Shown: in pieces, positions 1 to 9,800 of the stretch
How the letters are laid out: every line of letters begins with the position of its first letter
How positions within the stretch are numbered: position 1 is the first letter of the stretch
Assembly: GCF_002002705.1 (NCBI RefSeq)
Contig: NZ_MUNS01000023.1
Span: forward strand, 124,001-188,000
Direction of reading: 5' to 3'
DNA length: 64,000 nt
Source of the DNA: Polaromonas sp. C04
Lineage (GTDB): Bacteria > Pseudomonadota > Gammaproteobacteria > Burkholderiales > Burkholderiaceae_C
Notes under the pieces: generated by a model
What the model was told of the DNA's origin: nothing
Database searches by the model: none
The model's input: only the letters and a program-made list of their open reading frames with translations
Program-made: the position numbers and the translations under genes

Positions 1-491
1 CGGCGCAAGTTGCGAATGCTCGCGGCCGAGACCTTGGCGGGCGACGCGGTCAACTCGACCGAGAACTGCACGATGGCGCGTTCGCGCTCGGTCGTTCCGG
101 CGCGTTCGGGGTCGTCGAACACCTGCTGTATGACGTCGCGGCGCCTGGCCAGTTGTTCGAACCGCTGTGCATGCACCGAGCCGCAGTAGACGCAACCGTT
201 GACACGCGACGTGACTGTCGCGGCCAGTTCGCGTTCGGCGCGGGGCAGGCCGCCCGGCGCATACATGATCGAGTTGAATGCGGCCGAACGCTGGCGCAGG
301 ATCTCGGGCTGATGCACCAGCGCCCGGTAATACTCCGAAGTTTGGGCCTGCGGATGGCTCTCCTCGAGCACCGCAATTTGCTGCGGCGTCGCCGCAGCGA
401 GATCGACCACATCGAGCCAGGCCTTCCAGCCCAGCGTCTCGTTGGTGAAACCGTGCGAGCGGATCGGTTCGTCGGCGGTCTTTTCGTTCAT
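1..491 (-). CDS. AhpD-fold alkylhydroperoxidase-like protein, 3' end cut by window edge
   Basis: The visible 163 residues carry the carboxymuconolactone-decarboxylase/AhpD signature CVYCGSVH (C100, C103, H107). This is the redox cysteine pair and histidine of the peroxidase-type members. The family is known for thiol-dependent reduction of peroxides or related electrophiles; the substrate here is not visible. The start at 491 overlaps the stop of the preceding CMD gene by four bases (ATGA), so the two are translationally coupled. The pairing resembles the co-occurring alkylhydroperoxidase and CMD families known from Avi_7169/Avi_7170. The C-terminus lies beyond base 1. Confidence 0.8.
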   Translation of the reverse strand, partial: MNEKTADEPIRSHGFTNETLGWKAWLDVVDLAAATPQQIAVLEESHPQAQTSEYYRALVHQPEILRQRSAAFNSIMYAPGGLPRAERELAATVTSRVNGCVYCGSVHAQRFEQLARRRDVIQQVFDDPERAGTTERERAIVQFSVELTASPAKVSAASIRNLR

Positions 492-1018
492 CCCACATGG
501 CCCTCCATCTGAATCGCACCGAGTCCGGCGACGAGGCGTGTCTGGTACGACACAAAGGCGACCAGCTGAGCCAGTGCGATTGCGGCCGCAGTCGTGATGC
601 CTGCCGCCAGCAGCGCCTGCAATGCGGCCCGGTCACCGTCCACGGGGTGCTCGACCAGGCTGCGCGTGAACGACAGCATCGCGTGCAACCGCGGCTCGGT
701 GATCTCGCCGGGCTCGCCGGTGGCGACCGCGGCGATCGCTTGCGCATCGGCGCACGCGGCCACCGCTCGCTCGTGGTAGTGCGCGGCCAGTTCGGGCGCC
801 GGAGTCAGCCTGCAGGCAAACAGTGCGACCAGGAGCCGCTCGGGGACCGAAAGGCCGTCAAGCGCCGGGTCGAACAAGGCCTCGTAGCTGCCTTGCGTCG
901 CGGCACGGACCTTGTCGCGCTGATGCCGCAAGCCCTGCATCGGGCTGCCGTTTTCGATCCCGGCAAGCCGGTCGATGAGGTCAGTGGCGTCGTCACGGAA
1001 TGGTGCTGGTGATGTCAT
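488..1018 (-). CDS. CMD-domain protein lacking the CxxC motif (partner of the AhpD-like gene)
   Basis: This 176-residue protein has the helical carboxymuconolactone-decarboxylase/AhpD fold: a conserved segment around residues 58-75 (SVPERLLVALFACRL) and HYHERAV near 81-87. The CxxC pair of true AhpD proteins is absent, so direct peroxidase chemistry is doubtful. It may be a structural partner or a cofactor-independent enzyme. It sits 12 bases downstream of the FAD monooxygenase and overlaps the next gene by four bases, so the three genes form one minus-strand operon. The function is inferred from family and context only. Confidence 0.75.
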   Translation of the reverse strand: MTSPAPFRDDATDLIDRLAGIENGSPMQGLRHQRDKVRAATQGSYEALFDPALDGLSVPERLLVALFACRLTPAPELAAHYHERAVAACADAQAIAAVATGEPGEITEPRLHAMLSFTRSLVEHPVDGDRAALQALLAAGITTAAAIALAQLVAFVSYQTRLVAGLGAIQMEGHVG

Positions 1019-1030
1019 GAGCGGTTCGGT

Positions 1031-2491
1031 TCAGGTTCGTGGCGGCTCTGCGGGGACCCATTCGTCGCCGAACACTTCGGGCTCGGAAAAGGCTTGCAGC
1101 CGATCGTAGTGAGTTTGTATGTCCTCGCGATAGAAGAGGCTGGCGATGCCTTGCGCGAGGCGCGTCGCGCCGTCGCTGATGGCCGGGATGTCGCCCGAGA
1201 CGGTGCCGTGGCTCAAGGCGGCCGGGTAGCAGAAGCAGTGCACGCGCGACAGGCCGGGGCATTCACCCGGCGTCTTCTCGGACAGCTCGAATGCCGGGCC
1301 GAGATCGGGCGAATCCGCCAGCTCGCGGTCTTCCTCACCAGGCTGCGGCCGGTAGCGATCCTTCCACGCGCGCACGTGCGGCGCCAGCGCAGCGAACTCG
1401 GGGCGTGCATACCAGTCGATGCGAAAGCCGGTCGAGAAGATCATGAAGTCGAAGCTGAATACGCCCTTGGACGTGCGTACCGTGAGCTCCTCGCCGGCCG
1501 ATTGCACGTCGAGAATCGCGCAGCCCAGGTTAAAACGTGCGTTCGGGTGGCGCGACACGCGCAAGGTGCTGGCACGCGGCGGCGGCGTCTGCTCGCAATG
1601 CAGGTAGTGGCGGATGCGCCACTTCCAGTCGTCCGGCAGGTCGACGAAACCGAAGGTCAGGCCGGGATTGCCGGCGCCCTTGCCCTTGTTCACGCGCGGA
1701 ATGTCGGCACGGCGAATCAGCAGATCGACACTCGCGGCACCGGCCTCCAGCACGGTTGCCGCGCTGTCCATCGCCGAGGCACCGGCACCGATGACGCCAA
1801 CCCGCAAGCCGGCAAGACTCGCGGCGTCGAAAGGGTCCGACGAATGGGCCCAACGCGCGTGCGGCAGGCCTTCGGCGAATTCAGGAACGTAGGCGCCGCC
1901 GAGCCCGTCGCGGCCGGTCGCGAGCACGACCCGGCGGGCGAGAAGGTTTTGGTGCCCGAGCGTCGATTCCATGTCGAGTTCGACGACACCGTCAGCGCGC
2001 GGCACGATCGCCCGCACGTCGTGCTCGTTGCGAACGTCGAGCGCCAGCACGCGCCGGTACCAGCGCAGGTAGTCCATCCATTGCAGGCGGGGAATCTTGT
2101 CGAGCCGCTGCCATGCATCGACGCCGAACTGCGCCTCGAACCAGGCCCGAAACGTCAGCGCTGGCAGGCCCAGCGCCGGACCGGTCAGTTGCTTCGGTGA
2201 ACGCAGCGTTTCCATCCGTGCTGTCGTCGCCCATGGCCCCTCATAGCCGGCGGGTGCACGGTCAAAGAGGGTCGCGGCGATACCAATGCGCTGCAACGCG
2301 GCCGCGGCGGCGAGCCCGGCCATGCCGGCGCCGATGATCGCGACGTCGAGCACCTCGCGCCCGTCCTGGCGATGGGACGGCATCCAGTTGCCAGGTGGCA
2401 GTTCGAGCCACGCCAGGTCTTCGCACAGTCGCGCTTCGAGTGCCTTCAGGCCGACGGACGCGTCCGTTTCGATCGCCAGGTGCTTCGTCAT
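1031..2491 (-). CDS. FAD/NAD(P)-binding monooxygenase-like oxidoreductase
   Basis: This 486-residue flavoprotein has two dinucleotide-binding motifs: GAGMAG at residues 54-59 for FAD and GAGASA at 235-240 for NAD(P). An ATG motif at about 191-193 lies between them. This order is that of flavin-containing or Baeyer-Villiger-type monooxygenases and their pyridine-nucleotide-disulfide relatives. The ATG at 2491 (MTKHLAIE) is chosen over an upstream TTG at 2500. It is the first gene of a minus-strand operon with two AhpD/CMD-fold proteins. This suggests an oxidative catabolic or detoxification step whose reactive product is handled by the AhpD-like partner. The substrate is unknown. Confidence 0.8.
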   Translation of the reverse strand: MTKHLAIETDASVGLKALEARLCEDLAWLELPPGNWMPSHRQDGREVLDVAIIGAGMAGLAAAAALQRIGIAATLFDRAPAGYEGPWATTARMETLRSPKQLTGPALGLPALTFRAWFEAQFGVDAWQRLDKIPRLQWMDYLRWYRRVLALDVRNEHDVRAIVPRADGVVELDMESTLGHQNLLARRVVLATGRDGLGGAYVPEFAEGLPHARWAHSSDPFDAASLAGLRVGVIGAGASAMDSAATVLEAGAASVDLLIRRADIPRVNKGKGAGNPGLTFGFVDLPDDWKWRIRHYLHCEQTPPPRASTLRVSRHPNARFNLGCAILDVQSAGEELTVRTSKGVFSFDFMIFSTGFRIDWYARPEFAALAPHVRAWKDRYRPQPGEEDRELADSPDLGPAFELSEKTPGECPGLSRVHCFCYPAALSHGTVSGDIPAISDGATRLAQGIASLFYREDIQTHYDRLQAFSEPEVFGDEWVPAEPPRT

Positions 2492-2540
2492 TGCTGTCAA
2501 CAGTATAAAACTCCAGAATTGGCCTTTGGCTTGTGCGGAG

Positions 2541-3329
2541 CTATCGATGTGTCCATTGATGCGCAGCCCAAACGATTGAAAGGAGTACCGGCTGGTGCAG
2601 CATGTACCAGGACAGGCTCCAGCGGCCCAGCCAGGCCAGTGGCGCCGCCGGGCGGGGCATGGCGGCGCTGAGCCAATGCGGGCGGGCTCGAAACAGCCAC
2701 TGGCCGCAGGCCATGCCCCAGCACATCACGCCCAGCCAGGGCAGCACCGGCACGTAGTCTTCGGTGATGGGCTTGCGCGTGATCAGGCCCAGCCAGTTCA
2801 GCGACCTGGCGTTGAAAATTTCAGCAAAATGAGCCACAGCCCCTGTCTCTAGCGCATACGCAGCTATGAATTTGGAAGCAATGGCGAGCGCCCCAAGCAG
2901 CCACAGGCCCAGCGGATGGCGGCGCCCCCAGGGTGCGGACAGGCGCACGATGATGAGCATCGCGGCAATGCCATGCAGCACGCCGAAGTAGATGAAGCTG
3001 TCCGGAAACATCCACAACGAGCCCGCCGTGACCAGCAGTGCGCACCCCGCCACCTGCGCCCAGCGCTTCCAGAAGCGCGGCCAGCTTTGCCCCTGCTGCA
3101 CGGCGATGGCCTGCCCCAGCCCGGCGCAGAACAGGAACAGGCTCACGATGGCCGTGCGCTGCCAGGTCCAGAACGGGTCGGCGTAGAAATTCTGCCGCAG
3201 GTAGCCAAAATGGTTGAGGTCGAAGCAGAAGTGAAAGACCGTCATCCAGACGATGGCGCACCCGCGCAGGGCATCCACGCCGTCGAAGCGATGACGGGAC
3301 GCAGTCAGTGGAATGGACGCCGGGTTCAT
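2541..3329 (-). CDS. DUF1624 / heparan-alpha-glucosaminide N-acetyltransferase-like membrane protein
   Basis: The 262-residue hydrophobic protein begins with the family hallmark RFDGVDALRGCAIVWM, followed by HFCFDL. It has about six to seven membrane segments. DUF1624 proteins are related to acyltransferases that act across membranes; the substrate is unknown. The start at 3329 (MNPASIPL) is chosen because an upstream alternative would run into the 5' end of the divergent hydrolase. A dispersed repeat copy (about 2821-2876) encodes roughly residues 151-170, in frame, between two membrane segments. Confidence 0.75.
   Translation of the reverse strand: MNPASIPLTASRHRFDGVDALRGCAIVWMTVFHFCFDLNHFGYLRQNFYADPFWTWQRTAIVSLFLFCAGLGQAIAVQQGQSWPRFWKRWAQVAGCALLVTAGSLWMFPDSFIYFGVLHGIAAMLIIVRLSAPWGRRHPLGLWLLGALAIASKFIAAYALETGAVAHFAEIFNARSLNWLGLITRKPITEDYVPVLPWLGVMCWGMACGQWLFRARPHWLSAAMPRPAAPLAWLGRWSLSWYMLHQPVLLSIVWAAHQWTHR
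2821..2876 (-). repeat. Dispersed repeat family A, copy 1 (inside DUF1624 gene, sense)
   Basis: Read on the minus strand it contains ATAGCTGCGTATGCGCTAG, then GGGGCTGTGGCTCATTTT. This matches the family core ATAGCTnnnTGCGC...GGGGCTnnAGGCnnnTTTT. It is translated in frame as the peptide with the pattern IAxxFIA...TGAxAHF. The sense copies in yheS and the yedE-like gene use the same frame. Confidence 0.7.
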
Positions 3330-3409
3330 CCGCAAACCATAACCGATCCATGACCGATCAGGATGCGGATAATTCACTTCACACCAACAACCCAAGGAGA
3401 CCTCACACC

Positions 3410-4162
3410 ATGAACACACATCTGCTGATCGGGACGGGCCCGCGCAAGGTCATTGCTCTGCACGGCTGGTTTGGCCGCGCCAAAGGCTGGGGGCCGTTGG
3501 TGGACGTGCTGGATACGCAAAGCTTCAGCTACGCCTTCATGGATTGCCGCGGCTACGGCGGCATGAAGGGCAGCGGCGGCCCCTACACCATGGCGCAAAT
3601 CGCGCAGGACGCGCTGGCGCTGGCCGATGGCCTGGGCTGGCGGCGCTTCAGCCTGATCGGCCACTCGATGTGCGGCAGTGCGATCCAGCGCGTGCTGGTG
3701 GATGCGCCGGCCCGCGTCGAGAAACTGGTGGCGATCACACCGGTACCGGCCAGCGGCGTGCCGTTCGATGATGCGGGCTGGGCCTTCTTCTCCAGCGCGG
3801 CGAAAGACGCCGGCGCGCGCAAGGGCATCATCGACCTGACCACCGGGAACCGCCTGTCCAGTGTCTGGCTGGACCAGATGGTGGCCGCGTCGCTGGCCGG
3901 GTCCGATGAAGACGCTTTTGCGGCCTACCTGACGGCCTGGGCCAAAACCGACTTTCACGCGCAGATCCAGGGCAACCCGGTGCCGATCAAGGTCATCGTC
4001 GGCGAGCACGACCCGGCGCTGGGCGCTGCGGCCATGAAGGACACCTACATGCAGTGGTATCCGAACGCCACGCTGGATGTGATGGCCAATGCGGGCCACT
4101 ACCCGATGAACGAGACGCCGGTCGCGCTGGCCACCAGTATCGAGAAATTCCTGCGCGGCTGA
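3410..4162 (+). CDS. Alpha/beta-fold hydrolase
   Basis: The 250-residue alpha/beta hydrolase has an HGW oxyanion-region motif at 18-20. The nucleophile elbow is GHSMCG (S86), and the acid and base are D201 (GEHDPA) and H230 (NAGHYP). Together these make a complete catalytic triad. Length and motifs fit the esterase/C-C hydrolase superfamily; the substrate cannot be told. The start at 3410 has a good ribosome site (AAGGAGA) ten bases upstream. It is divergent from the DUF1624 gene and convergent with the MFS transporter. Confidence 0.85.
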   Translation: MNTHLLIGTGPRKVIALHGWFGRAKGWGPLVDVLDTQSFSYAFMDCRGYGGMKGSGGPYTMAQIAQDALALADGLGWRRFSLIGHSMCGSAIQRVLVDAPARVEKLVAITPVPASGVPFDDAGWAFFSSAAKDAGARKGIIDLTTGNRLSSVWLDQMVAASLAGSDEDAFAAYLTAWAKTDFHAQIQGNPVPIKVIVGEHDPALGAAAMKDTYMQWYPNATLDVMANAGHYPMNETPVALATSIEKFLRG

Positions 4163-4179
4163 CGGGATGGCCGCCGGGG

Positions 4180-4207
4180 GCCGGCGCCATGCAGGTGCCG
4201 CGCCGGC
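4180..4207. terminator. Perfect inverted repeat between convergent genes (possible terminator)
   Basis: GCCGGCGC at 4180-4187 pairs with GCGCCGGC at 4200-4207 across a 12-base loop. It sits in the 49-base gap between the convergent hydrolase and MFS genes. There is no T tract on either side, so it is not a classical intrinsic terminator. Position is the main argument. Confidence 0.35.
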
Positions 4208-4211
4208 GTCG

Positions 4212-5432
4212 TCAGTGTGCCGCGGCGACCCGTTCTGCCGCGTGAGTCATGTCGATGCCGTGCTGCTCGCGGCTGAACCAGATCAGCACCGCAATCGCAA
4301 CCGCTGCGCTGCCGCCGACCACGGCCAGCGCCTGCCCATAGTTGTTGCCGTTGGCCACGGCATACGACGCCTGCACCGTCGCATTCACAGAGGCGAGCAG
4401 ATTGCCAAGCTGGTATACGAGCCCGGGAAAGGTTGCGCGGATGGCCTCCGGCGAGATTTCATTCAGGTGCACCGGAATCACGCCCCACGCGCCCTGCACG
4501 GAGATCTGCATCAGGAAGGCCCCGAGCGCCAGCGCGAGCACGCCGCTGGAAAACGCCCACAGCGGTATCACCGGCAGCGCGATCAGCGCGGCGATGCAGA
4601 TCGCGCGCCGCCGGCCCAGCTTCTCCGACAGCGAGCCGAAGGTCAGCCCGCCAATGATCGCGCCGATGTTCAGCATGATGACGATGATCGAGACGGTGTG
4701 CGGGTCGAAATGATGCTGCTCGCGCAGGAAGGTCGGATACAGATCCTGTGTGCCGTGCGAGAAGAAATTGAATGCGGTCATCAGGACGATGCAGTAGATC
4801 GAGAGGACCCAGTTCCTTTTGAACGTGGCCAGCAGGCCCGGGCGCGGCTTCTTCGCCATGGCCTCGAACGCGGGTGACTCGGGGACGCTGGTGCGGATGT
4901 ACAGCACGAGCAGCGCAGGAATGACGCCGACAAAAAACATCCCGCGCCAGCCGATGTGCGAGTACAGCGTGCCGAACACGATCGATGCGAGCAGATAGCC
5001 GCTCGGATAACCCGCCTGCAGCAGCCCCGACACGAAGCCGCGTGCGCGCGGCGGCACGGTCTCCATCGCCAGCGCGGTGCCAACACCCCATTCACCACCC
5101 AGCGCGATGCCGAACAGGAAGCGCAGCACGAGCAGCGTGGTCAGGTTCGGCGAGAAGCCTGACAGCAGTTCGAGAATCGAGTAGAGCCCGACGTCGAGCA
5201 TCAGCGTCGGACGGCGCCCGTATTTGTCGGCGAGCTTGCCGAAAATCAAGGCCCCGAGAGGGCGCGCCGCCAGCGTCAAGGTGATCGCGAGAGCCACCGC
5301 CGGAATTCCCGTATTGAATTCGGCCGCAATGTCTTTGAGCACGAACACCATGAGAAAGAAGTCGAAGGCGTCGAGGGTCCAGCCCAGATAGGCCGCGATG
5401 ACGACGTTGATCTGTGCACGAGTCCAGCCCAT
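4212..5432 (-). CDS. MFS transporter, organic/aromatic acid:H+ symporter type
   Basis: The 406-residue protein has 12 predicted membrane segments. MFS motif A is visible as GKLADKYGRRP after segment 2 and repeated in relaxed form as GSLSEKLGRRR after segment 7. The segment-4/5 region FGIALGGEWGVG...RARGF is typical of metabolite:H+ symporters and of the lactate/sialate/aromatic-acid branch. It probably imports an organic acid. It is divergent from the zinc alcohol dehydrogenase, with a shared 271-base control region, so the two may serve one catabolic purpose. That link is inference. Confidence 0.85.
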   Translation of the reverse strand: MGWTRAQINVVIAAYLGWTLDAFDFFLMVFVLKDIAAEFNTGIPAVALAITLTLAARPLGALIFGKLADKYGRRPTLMLDVGLYSILELLSGFSPNLTTLLVLRFLFGIALGGEWGVGTALAMETVPPRARGFVSGLLQAGYPSGYLLASIVFGTLYSHIGWRGMFFVGVIPALLVLYIRTSVPESPAFEAMAKKPRPGLLATFKRNWVLSIYCIVLMTAFNFFSHGTQDLYPTFLREQHHFDPHTVSIIVIMLNIGAIIGGLTFGSLSEKLGRRRAICIAALIALPVIPLWAFSSGVLALALGAFLMQISVQGAWGVIPVHLNEISPEAIRATFPGLVYQLGNLLASVNATVQASYAVANGNNYGQALAVVGGSAAVAIAVLIWFSREQHGIDMTHAAERVAAAH

Positions 5433-5703
5433 TGACTATTCTCCTTTGCATCTTCGAGGATACGAGCAGTTCCGTGAGCGGCAGCCAGCGGCGTCACCCT
5501 CCTGCCCGATTGAGTGAAACTGTTCGCAATTCAAGTATGCGCGCATGTCCGTTTCGGTGGCAAGCGCTGCGCAACGGCCAGCCTTTTTCGCCCGGATGTT
5601 TGACATAGGTCAGGCGTTGGCGAGCAGGGATGCGCCGCGCCGCCCACGCCGGTGCTAGATTGACTTCTTTTGCATACCGTGCATTACGGACAAGGAGATA
5701 CAA

Positions 5704-6804
5704 ATGGTTGCCATGATGAAAGCCGCCGTATTCATCGAACCCGGCCGCATCGAGCTGGCCGACAAGCCGATTCCCGGCGTGGGCCCGAACGATGCGCTGA
5801 TCCGCATCACCACCACGACCATTTGCGGCACGGACGTGCATATCCTCAAGGGTGAGTATCCGGTGGCCAAGGGCCTGACGATTGGTCATGAGCCCGTCGG
5901 CGTGATCGAGAAGCTCGGCAGCGCCGTGCAGGGCTACAGCGAAGGCCAGCGCGTGATCGCCGGCGCCATCTGCCCCAATTTCAACTCCTACGCCGCGCAG
6001 GATGGCGTGCCCTCGCAGGACGGCAGCTATCTGGTGGCGCGCGGCCTGTGCGGCTGCCACGGCTACAAGGCCACGGCGGGCTGGCGCTTCGGCAACCTGA
6101 TCGACGGCACGCAGGCCGAATACGTGCTGGTGCCCGACGCGCAGGCGAATCTCGCACCGATTCCCGATGGCCTGACGGACGAGCAGGTCCTGATGTGCCC
6201 CGACATCATGTCCACCGGCTTCAAGGGCGCGGAGAACGCCAACATCCGGATCGGCGACACCGTGGCCGTGTTCGCGCAGGGCCCGATTGGCCTGTGCGCC
6301 ACGGCGGGCGCGCGCCTGCTGGGCGCGTCCACCATCATCACGGTGGACGGCAACGAGCACCGGCTCTCCATCTCGAAGAAGATGGGCGCCGACGTTACGC
6401 TGAACTTCAAGCAATGCGACGTGGTTGACGAGATCATGAAGCTGACCGGCGGGCGCGGCGTGGATGCGTCGATCGAGGCGCTGGGCACACAGGGCACGTT
6501 CGAGTCGGCACTGCGCGTGCTCAAGCCCGGTGGCACGCTGTCCAGCCTGGGCGTGTATTCGAGCGACCTGACGATCCCGCTATCGGCCTTCGCCGCCGGC
6601 TTGGGCGACCACAAGATCAACACGGCGCTGTGCCCTGGCGGCAAGGAACGCATGCGGCGCCTGCTCAACATCGTGGCATCGGGCCGCGTGGACTTGGGCG
6701 TGATGGTGACGCATCGCTACAAGCTCGACGACATCGTGGCCGCCTACGAGCTGTTCGCCAACCAGCGCGACGGCGTCTTGAAGGTGGCGATCAAGCCGCA
6801 TTGA
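5704..6804 (+). CDS. Zinc-dependent alcohol dehydrogenase of the TBADH/secondary-alcohol type
   Basis: This 366-residue medium-chain dehydrogenase has catalytic zinc ligands that fit C41 (CGTD), H62 (GHEPVG) and D167 (CPDIMSTGF). This Cys-His-Asp set is characteristic of Thermoanaerobacter/Clostridium secondary alcohol dehydrogenases. The four-cysteine structural-zinc loop is absent. A cysteine-bearing insert (CGCHGY, 116-121) is seen. The nucleotide fold GPIGLC is followed by VDGNEHR; the acidic residue after strand 2 suggests NAD rather than NADP. A strong ribosome site (AAGGAG) precedes the ATG at 5704. Confidence 0.85.
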   Translation: MVAMMKAAVFIEPGRIELADKPIPGVGPNDALIRITTTTICGTDVHILKGEYPVAKGLTIGHEPVGVIEKLGSAVQGYSEGQRVIAGAICPNFNSYAAQDGVPSQDGSYLVARGLCGCHGYKATAGWRFGNLIDGTQAEYVLVPDAQANLAPIPDGLTDEQVLMCPDIMSTGFKGAENANIRIGDTVAVFAQGPIGLCATAGARLLGASTIITVDGNEHRLSISKKMGADVTLNFKQCDVVDEIMKLTGGRGVDASIEALGTQGTFESALRVLKPGGTLSSLGVYSSDLTIPLSAFAAGLGDHKINTALCPGGKERMRRLLNIVASGRVDLGVMVTHRYKLDDIVAAYELFANQRDGVLKVAIKPH

Positions 6805-6864
6805 CGCGCCGGCCGTGGCCGCCGATTGTCTCGCCGCGCCGCGGGATCGTCGCGGGCTGCAAAA

Positions 6865-9800
6865 CTAGCCCACCCAGCGCCGTGCGTTCTGCCACAGCCG
6901 CAGCCAGGGGCTGAAGGCGCTCGGGTCGCCCGAGGTCCAGCTCATCTGGATGTTGCGGAACACGCGCTCGGGGTGCGGCATCATGGCCGTGAAGCGGCCG
7001 TCCTGCGTCGTGACCGCCGTCAGCCCGCCGGGACTGCCGTTGGGATTGAACGGATAGGCCTCGGTGGCTCTGCCTGCGTTGTCGGTGAAGCGCATCGCCG
7101 CAATCGCGCGGGCGGCGTCGCCCCGGTGCCCGAAATTGGCGAAGCCTTCACCGTGTGCCACCGCGATCGGCAGGCGGCTGCCGGCCATGCCCGCAAAGAA
7201 CAGGCTGGGCGAATCGAGCACTTCCACCATCGACAGTCGCGCCTCGAAACGCTCGCTCTGGTTGGTGGTGAAGCGCGGCCAGTCCTGGGCGCCGGGGATG
7301 ATGTCGGCCAGCTCGGCAAACATCTGGCAGCCGTTGCACACGCCCAGGCCGAAGGTGTCGGGCCGCGCAAAGAAAGCCTTGAACTGCTCCGCCAGTGCCG
7401 GGTTGAAGGTGATGGAGCGGGCCCAGCCGATGCCCGCGCCCAGCGTGTCGCCGTAGCTGAAACCGCCGCAGGCCACGACGCCCTTGAAGTCGCGCAGCTT
7501 GGCGCGGCCGGTCTGCAGGTCGGTCATGTGCACGTCGAAGGCTTCAAAACCCGCCTCGGTGAAGGCATAGGCCATTTCCACATGCGAGTTGACACCCTGC
7601 TCGCGCAGCACGGCCACCTTGGGGCGGCTCAGGTTCAGATACGGGGCTGCTACATTTTCAAAAGCATCTGGTGCAAGCTGGACGTGGAGTCCGGGGTCAT
7701 TGGGCTCACCAACGGCGGCGTGTTCGGCGTCCGCGCACGCCGGGTTGTCGCGCTGCCCGCAGATCTTCCAGCTCACCGCATCCCAGGTTTGATGCAGGTC
7801 TTGCAGCCTGGCACTGAACACCGCCTTGGTGTCGCGCCAGATCTGCAGTTGCCCCTTGCCGGCATCAATGGATGAAGTGACCGGCCGCGTCTTGCCGACA
7901 AAATGGCTGTGCCGGCTCAGGCCGTGCTCGCGCAGGGTTTGCATCACCTCGTTGCGCTCGGATGTGCGCACCTGCAGCACCACGCCGAGCTCCTCGCTGA
8001 ACAGCGCCTTGAGCGTGAGTTCTTCGCGCCGCGCGCTGACCTGGCCGGCCCAGTTCTTGGCATCGCCATACTCGGCACGGCTGTCGGCAATGCCGTCGCT
8101 CTCGGTCACCAGCAGGTCCACATTCAGCGACACCCCAACGTGGCCCGCGAACGCCATCTCGCACACAGTGGCGAACAGGCCGCCGTCGCTGCGGTCGTGG
8201 TAGGCCAGGATCTTGCCCTGCGCGCGCAGCGCATTCACGGCGTTGACCAGGCGGACCAGGTCTTGCGGGTCATCGAGGTCGGGCACGGCGTCGCCGACCT
8301 GCTCCAGCGTTTGCGCCAGCATGCTGCCGCCCATGCGGTTCTGGCCCCGGCCGAGGTCGATCAGCACCAGCGTGGTGTCGGCCTCGGTCGCGTCGAGTTG
8401 CGGCGTGAGCGTGCCGCGCACGTCGGCCAGCGTGGCGAAGGCCGTCACGATCAGGCTGACGGGTGAAGTGACTGTTCTGGATGCGTCGTCCGTACCGGTC
8501 TCGCCTTGCGGCGCGCTCCACTGCGTGCGCATGGAGAGCGAATCCTTGCCCACAGGGATGGCGATGCCCAGCGCCGGGCACAGCTCCATGCCGACGGCCC
8601 GCACGGTCTCGTACAGCGCGGCGTCCTCCCCCGGTTCGCCGCAGGCCGCCATCCAGTTGGCGGAGAGCTTGACGCGCGCCAGCTCGATCGGCGCGGCCAG
8701 CAAATTGGTGATGCTTTCGGCCACCGCCATGCGGCCGGATGCCGGCGCGTTGACGGCCGCCAGCGGCGTGCGCTCGCCCAGACTCATGGCCTCGCCGGCG
8801 AAGCCTTTGTAATCGGCCAGCGTGACGGCGCAATCCGCCACCGGCACCTGCCACGGCCCGACCATCTGGTCGCGATGCGACAGGCCGCCCACGGTGCGGT
8901 CGCCAATGGTGATGAGGAAGCGCTTGGAGGCGACGGTGGCACTGGACAGCACCTGGATCGCCGCCTGCTGCAGGCCGACACCGCTCAGGTCGATCGGCTT
9001 GAAGTGGCGCGCCACGGTGGTGACGTCACGGTGCATCTTGGGCGGCTTGCCCAGCAGCACGTTCATGGGCATGTGAACTGGAGCCCCCCTGCTGGCCACT
9101 GACGTGTCCTTGCTGCCCCCCGAGGGGGCTGCGCTTGCTTCGGAAGCGCGCCCTGCGCGGCGCGCGGCCACTTCGCTATCAGACACTATGAGGTCTCTCT
9201 CTTCGGTCGCGACGCCGACCACGGCAAACGGGCAGCGTTCGCGCTCGCACAAGGCCTGGAACTGCGCGAGCGATTCGGGCGCGATCGCGAGCACATAGCG
9301 CTCCTGGCTTTCGTTGCACCAGATTTCCCGGGGCGCCAGGCCGGATTCTTCGAGCGGCACGGCGCGCAGGTCGAAGCGTGCGCCGCGCCCGGCGTCGTTG
9401 GTCAGCTCGGGAAAGGCGTTGGACAGGCCGCCGGCGCCCACGTCGTGGATCGCGAGGATCGGGTTCGCCTCGCCCTGCGCCCAGCAGTGGTTGATGACCT
9501 CCTGCGCCCGGCGCTCGATCTCGGGGTTGCCGCGCTGCACCGAATCGAAGTCCAGTTCGGCCGCATTCGCGCCGCTGGCCATGGAACTGGCCGCGCTGCC
9601 GCCCATGCCGATGCGCATGCCCGGGCCGCCAAGCTGGATCAGCAGGCTGCCGGCCGGGAAGTCAATCTTGTGAGTCAGGCCGGCGTCGATGGCGCCCAGG
9701 CCGCCCGCGATCATGATGGGCTTGTGGTAGCCGCGCCGGATCGTGTCAACGTCGGACGCCACGGTCTGCTCGTACTCGCGGAAGTAGCCCAGCAGGTTGG

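Noticed and set aside
5552-5567. Sigma-54-like sequence TGGCAAGCGCTGCGCA upstream of the alcohol dehydrogenase
   Set aside because: GG and GC have the right spacing, but the -12 lacks TTGC. No enhancer-binding regulator gene is nearby, so a chance match in GC-rich DNA is likely.
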